Of a DNA stretch of 64,000 nucleotides, positions 28,501 to 34,500 are shown piece after piece. A program made the translations under genes and the position numbers. The DNA comes from Spongilla lacustris (Eukaryota > Porifera > Demospongiae > Spongillida > Spongillidae): the NCBI GenBank assembly GCA_949361645.1, contig OX442420.1:6162782-6226781 (forward strand), read 5' to 3'. Below the pieces are notes generated by a model. That model saw nothing but the letters and a program-made list of their open reading frames with translations. It searched no databases and was not told where the DNA came from. Each line of letters opens with the position of its first letter. Positions within the stretch are counted from its first letter, which is position 1.

Positions 28501-31500
28501 CCGATAATAATGATACACATCGTTGTAGTCACTTTATCTAGCAAGAGTAAAAGGCAAGCAAATGTATGTTACCCTTGGAGAATGAACGCTAGTCAAGGGT
28601 AACGATCACTTGAACCTTAACTCACCTATGGCCATACTATGGTTGATAGGTATATATTGCCATGAGATTGTATAACAGTAATACAACGATCCACTATGTT
28701 GTACACATGCACCTTTGTCTTAGTGCACTTCATGCAGTTTAATGATTTTTCATCTAATAGACATTAATGAATGTATTCCAAATGGAGGACTTGGACCATG
28801 TCAGCAAAACTGCACCAACACAATTGGATCTTTCATTTGCAGCTGTCAAAGTGGCTACACATCATCAGGATACAACTGTGCTGGTATGAATATGATGATC
28901 TAAAAACCCTATTTTCATAATTTGTCTTTGTACTAAAATCATGATCCCCATGATTTAATACAGCACACCATTTTACCTTCAGATACACATTAGCTAAATA
29001 TTGATTTTAAAATGACCAGGAATTTTTATCTATCCTCCAAGTAGTGTTAGTGCCATCCATAATGTTTTTGGGTGTATATTCTACATGTATAAAACAATAA
29101 TATAATCCATTCTGCCGTACACATGTACCTTAATGCAATTCTGATTTGTTAATTTGTTTAGACATTAATGAATGTATTCCAAATGGAGGACTTGGACCAT
29201 GTCAGCAAAATTGCACCAACACCATTGGATCTTTCATTTGCAGCTGTCAAAGTGGCTACATAGCATCAGGATACAGCTGTACTGGTATGAATACCATAAA
29301 CGCTTTAGATTGTATTATTAATGCATATATGGATCATGTCTGACTGGGGCTCCTTTGTGCATTATGTTAAAAATGCAGGAGGATATTTAGAATGATTGAC
29401 CTAAAAAGGCATCCAGAGTTGCCAGTATACTCAGTTGACATTACCTAGGTGCTCACAGTTTACATTTTATATGTGAAAACAATTTTAGCCTAGGTAATAG
29501 ATCTAATTGTATCATCCTGAGTATCGTCTATGTGTTGTGAGTATTAATAATGCATAATACAGTGCACTCCGTTAGTGCTTTTACAACATAACATCACATG
29601 TTCGGATAGTTCTCATTTTTCACAGTGTGAGCACATAATGATATTCAGGATGAAACTATTGGATTCATTACTCTACATCAAGGCTAAAATTGTGTTCATT
29701 ACAGCTCCATGCAAGAGGTGCACTTTCAACTTTATAAGTGCATTTTTGGTTACATGTTTCTCAGTCCTGTGCACAACTTTCCATGCTAAAGAATACCATT
29801 ATTCGCATGGCTTCTCTAATGCCCATGTTAATCTAGCTATGGCTCAAAAATCAAATAGATTCCATCCAGCAATCTATATTGTGCAGCAAATATTTTTGTA
29901 TACTTTAACTTACCATCGTACACATTTGTGTCTAAGGGATGTATGCAAAAATCATTTTAAATGCGCATTGTTAAATTTTCAGCAAAGTATAGGTACATCT
30001 AGATGTAGATGCAAGGTCTAATCCAACCTGCATTCAATTTTCAGATGGATGCAGTCCTGTGTATGACACTGTGTGGGGCCTACAGTGGCCTTTTACAGCC
30101 CGTAATTCAACATATGTTCTACCCTGCCCTCAGGGTGAAATCAATAATGTATCAGGTGAGTTGAAATGCCTCCGTGATTTGACCTGCATTCAATTTCTCT
30201 GATATGATACAGGAATGGCCTTTCGGTTTTGCTCCAGCACTGGTGATTGGGGCCTTACAGATGTGACACAATGTGAAAGCTACACAATTAGATATTTAGC
30301 ACAAGAGGTACAGGAAAATGGCATGTCAGTAGAAATGCTCATTTGGGTGCAATGTGGGGTGATGCTCTAAACTGCTACAGTTAATCTCCTACCAGAAAAA
30401 CCAACTTTGGCATTATCTATTTATCATACTGTCAACTTTTTACAATCTTGATAATACACATTTGGGCAACCTTATGCCACTTACTAGATGTTCACATTTC
30501 TAGATCTTCGTAGAGAGGTGAAAGTGAAACAATGACTTTCAAAACCTATCTTTAAAGACGCTGCACACATTTTTATGTTGACTTAAAAAGCTCATGTACA
30601 TTCATGCACTCCAAATATCAGATTTCATCTCCACGTCTCAACATTGCACAAGCTCTTGGCATAGTGAATTCACTGATCCTTGAAACACAACCTCAAACTA
30701 TATCTATGCTTCCATTGGATCTAAGAGACAGTGTCCACATCCTATTTACAGTTTTAACTTTGTTGAACACAAACCTTCAACAAGGTGGGGGCACAGATGC
30801 GCTGAACACTATGGTAAGTTCCTTTTAAGTACAGTTGTATGTTTTTTATATTTCTGCTTTCTAGATTATTTTGGATATGATAAACAATCTTTTGAATGAG
30901 ACCAATCTAGCTGGATGGCAAATCCTTCAAACAGTGGATCCTAATTCAGCAAGTTCACTTCTCCTGAGGATTTGCGAGTTATATGGCCTCTACCTGGCAT
31001 CAGCAATCAACACCACCAGTACCATTACATTGTCAAGATCATACATTGGTGTGTCATATTGCTAGCGGCTTGGCTACATGTACCTGTAATTGGTTGCATT
31101 ATTGTACATTGCAGTATGGTAATACTGTTAGTGCTAGAGGCTGTGCTGACTGCACACATTATTGTACATTGATGTGGATTACTGCTGTGCATTTTACTGC
31201 TAGTGCTTCAGGCATCCAAGGTACAGATCTCACCAAACCAAGCTGACATAAAGTTTCCTGACGGCAATGGTGATCTATTTATCAATGCAACATTTTCTGC
31301 CAGTGCTGCTAGTATCACTATTCCTGGTGCTCTTCTATTGGAAAGGGGCAATAATGGTACAAATGAAAGTAACGTATCACTCATATTACATAAAGTATAT
31401 TAATCTCTACCACAGCCTCATCTGTACCTGTGGTCAACATGATCATCAATAACATTGGCACTTTTCTACCACTCAAAGGATATGGATCTAGGTATGCTGC

Positions 31501-34500
31501 CTTAAAAAAATTGTATTCCATGCACATATGCACACGTACTGACAAACTTCACAGCACTCATGCACACATGATGCATTGTTACTCCATTAATATATTGTTC
31601 CACATACCAGCATACAGGAAGTTGATTCACTTATTCTTTCAAGCCAAGTGGCTGTTGAAGATGGTGGGTTTGGATCATTAGCTCTACATGAACAACCAGC
31701 ATTGATCACCTTTGGCATAAATAAAGTAAATGTAACAAAAATATGTATGTTGTATATACATGTAACAAGATAATATTTTTTAAATATGTATTCTTTATTC
31801 CAGTTCAGTGCACAATACACATGTTCCTTCTGGAACGTTTCAAACTTGTATGTTACCTCATTAGTGAACTCACTGTTGATTATGGTACTTCCAGATCTTG
31901 GTCATCAGAAGGCATGCTGCCTCCATCAAGCAATGGCTCATTTGTCCAGTGCTACTCAACCCATCTGACCAGCTTTGCAGTGCTACTAGCTGTAGAAAAC
32001 TTTGTATGTTCCAATACTAATAGTTATGTATAATACATGCACATGCTGATGTATACAGCCTGACAGTAAAGCTCTGACAATCATCTCCTACATCGGGTGT
32101 GGTATCTCAATGGCCTGCCTATTAGCTACAATTATGTACATCTTGACCTTCAGGTATGGTTACATGTATTTAGAATGTGATGCACTGTCCAATGCATTAT
32201 ATTGATAGAAAACAGCTCTTGGAAAAGCTACATAATTTCATCCACCTGAACTTGGCTATTGCGCTATTCTTAGCCTTCCTTATTTTTGTTGCTGGAGTTG
32301 AAACTGCTAAAAATAATGTTGTATGTAATAATGTTTGTAACTTTAGATGAATTGACTTTAATCTTCCTCTGACCATTGTTCAGGCTGCCTGCTAGGCTGT
32401 TGCAGCACTTCTTCAGTATTTCTGGCTCTCTGCATTCTGCTGGATGATGTGTGAGGGTGTCATGATGTACCTCATGTTGGTGGTGGTGTTCAGTACTCTG
32501 CAGAAGAAGTGGTGGTTCTTTTTTCTACTAGGGTGGGGTAAGTATCCTCCTTTAGTAGTTCATTGTCATAACAAGGCTCATCTGGTTCAGTTCCTGCTCT
32601 GGTCTTTGTGGTCATTGGACTTGCAGTAAGAAGTGATGACTATGTGGTGAGAAGCAAGAATGATAACAAGACCATTTCTTAGTAAGCTGAGGTTTGTTAC
32701 AAACTGCATAGTGACAGTTTTGTTATTAAAACTCAGCTGTGCGGTTCGTAGTTTAATGTATTTTGGTTTATTGCCCTGATGACTTTTCAAATAGTAATAA
32801 TAACAACTGGATTTCATCATACAAAACCCATTTATTCTCCTTGCACATGTGTGTTAGGATTTGAAGGCAATGGTAGTGCAAAAATGAAGGGAACAAGTGA
32901 CACGAGATATGGTAAACACAATATTCCTATATTTAGTCTAGCACTACAAATGATTTATATCAGCACAACAGCACTGCAATATTGATGTGGTATACAATTC
33001 AAAATAGGGAGGATGATGAATAATCAGTGTAGCATTTCAGATTGTATTGATTTATAAACCACAATTACAAAATATGTCCAGTAGTCCACTGACATATTGA
33101 ACATGGCACCATTGAAATTCTACCTTTCAATGGTGCCATGTCCGAAGTGTACATGTGAACATTCAAGGGCAATGCTTAACCTTCTGTATAGCCCTGACAT
33201 TGCAGAAGACTTGGGACACCCAGTTCAAGTGGCGATCCGTCTAGCTAGTCTGTCAAGACATCTGCTCGCTTCTTCTCCCCAGCAACCGTATGTCTCTACT
33301 GTTGAGGGGATACAAACCCAGCCCAAGCAGTTGCATTTTTCATCAAGTAGAGTTATTTAGCGGTGATGTTATGGTGAAATCCAGTGCTGCCAGATATCTG
33401 CAGGGCGGGTATGACTTCCCTCTGTGTCTAGGCCAATACCTGCCTCGATTTGACCTGCAATACAGGCCAGCTTACACGATTCCCAGAAGGTGTCCTGCAA
33501 AGAATTGTGCCTGATGATTGAGTTACCTCCACTTTTACAAGTAAGAGCACACGTGGTGAGAGTGGTGTTGATCTGGCCAAGTGTACCATTTTACAGAAGC
33601 TGCCGCAGAAGTGAGGCAGCAGGTAAGCAACCTGTGGGTCTTTGGAACCAACTTGCTGCAGCCTTGAAAGCAGAGCACATGCCTATTTCCAATGGAATAC
33701 CCTAGGACCTCCAGGTTTGGTGTTTTGGACCGCTTCATAAATTAAAATTTCCCTTAGAGAAAACTTCATATTTCGAATCCAGCAGTCAGGAAAAGACCTA
33801 CATGTAAATGAGGTATTTGCTCTTTAAGAATAGCAATCACCCTGGCAACTGCTTACTCTGAACCTGCTACAACCCCATCATCCATATACCATTTGTGGTA
33901 CAACAGCTGAGATGACTCTTCATCTGAGGCTATGGTGGCTACCAGCTTCTGCAGGACTAAGCAAAAGAAGAGACCCTTTGGTGGACACCTGTCCCAGAAA
34001 ATATGTTTCCCATGGAGTGAAATAGCCTTCGGTGCTGTCTGTAACACCCTGATGCCCATGGCATTAGCTCAGAGAAGTGTCAAGTAATGCCTGGCATGAG
34101 ACCATATTGAAGGCATTCAGAAAAATCTATTTTAAGTGTTACAAAATTGTCATCATTCCAGTGGCTTTTGATGCATTCCCTAAGACCAGCCCATGGCATT
34201 AGCTCAGAAAAGTGTCAAGTAATGCCTGGCATGAGACCATATTGAAGGCATTCAGAAAAATCTATTTTAAGTGTTACAAAATTGTCATCATTCCAGTGGC
34301 TTTTGATGCATTCCCTAAGACTGTGGATGGCTGACTTGGACCTACCTGGGCAAGCCACCCCCATTTGGTTCCCTCAACGAATTCTGCAACCTTTGCTTTA
34401 GTTAAAATACTGCTAGTCAACCGCCTCAAAACTTCTCCTACTGTGGGAGCTATTAGGCTTGTTTTTGACTAGGCAATGAGTTATAATAATCATAATTATA

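Noticed and set aside
1..29284. CRISPR-like array, suggested by regularly repeated near-identical 123-bp units
   Set aside because: The repeats are coding EGF exons with splice sites; spacing is irregular and spacers are homologous introns. Eukaryotic context.
1442..29343. Recurrent +1-frame proteins beginning [19 protein letters not shown] across the EGF exons
   Set aside because: They are the wrong frame of the EGF exons. They recur only because the exons are near-identical at nucleotide level, and they run into introns without splice logic.
29575..30021. 148-codon open frame between the EGF array and HRM
   Set aside because: No recognisable domain or signal, inside an intron whose flanking exons join in phase. 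Kept only as a note.
32647..32652. GTGAGA as the donor of the TM4 exon
   Set aside because: It would end in phase 0 and put the next exon (TTGCTGGATG) into a frame with an early stop. GTAAGC at 32682 keeps the ECL2 Cys-Trp in frame.
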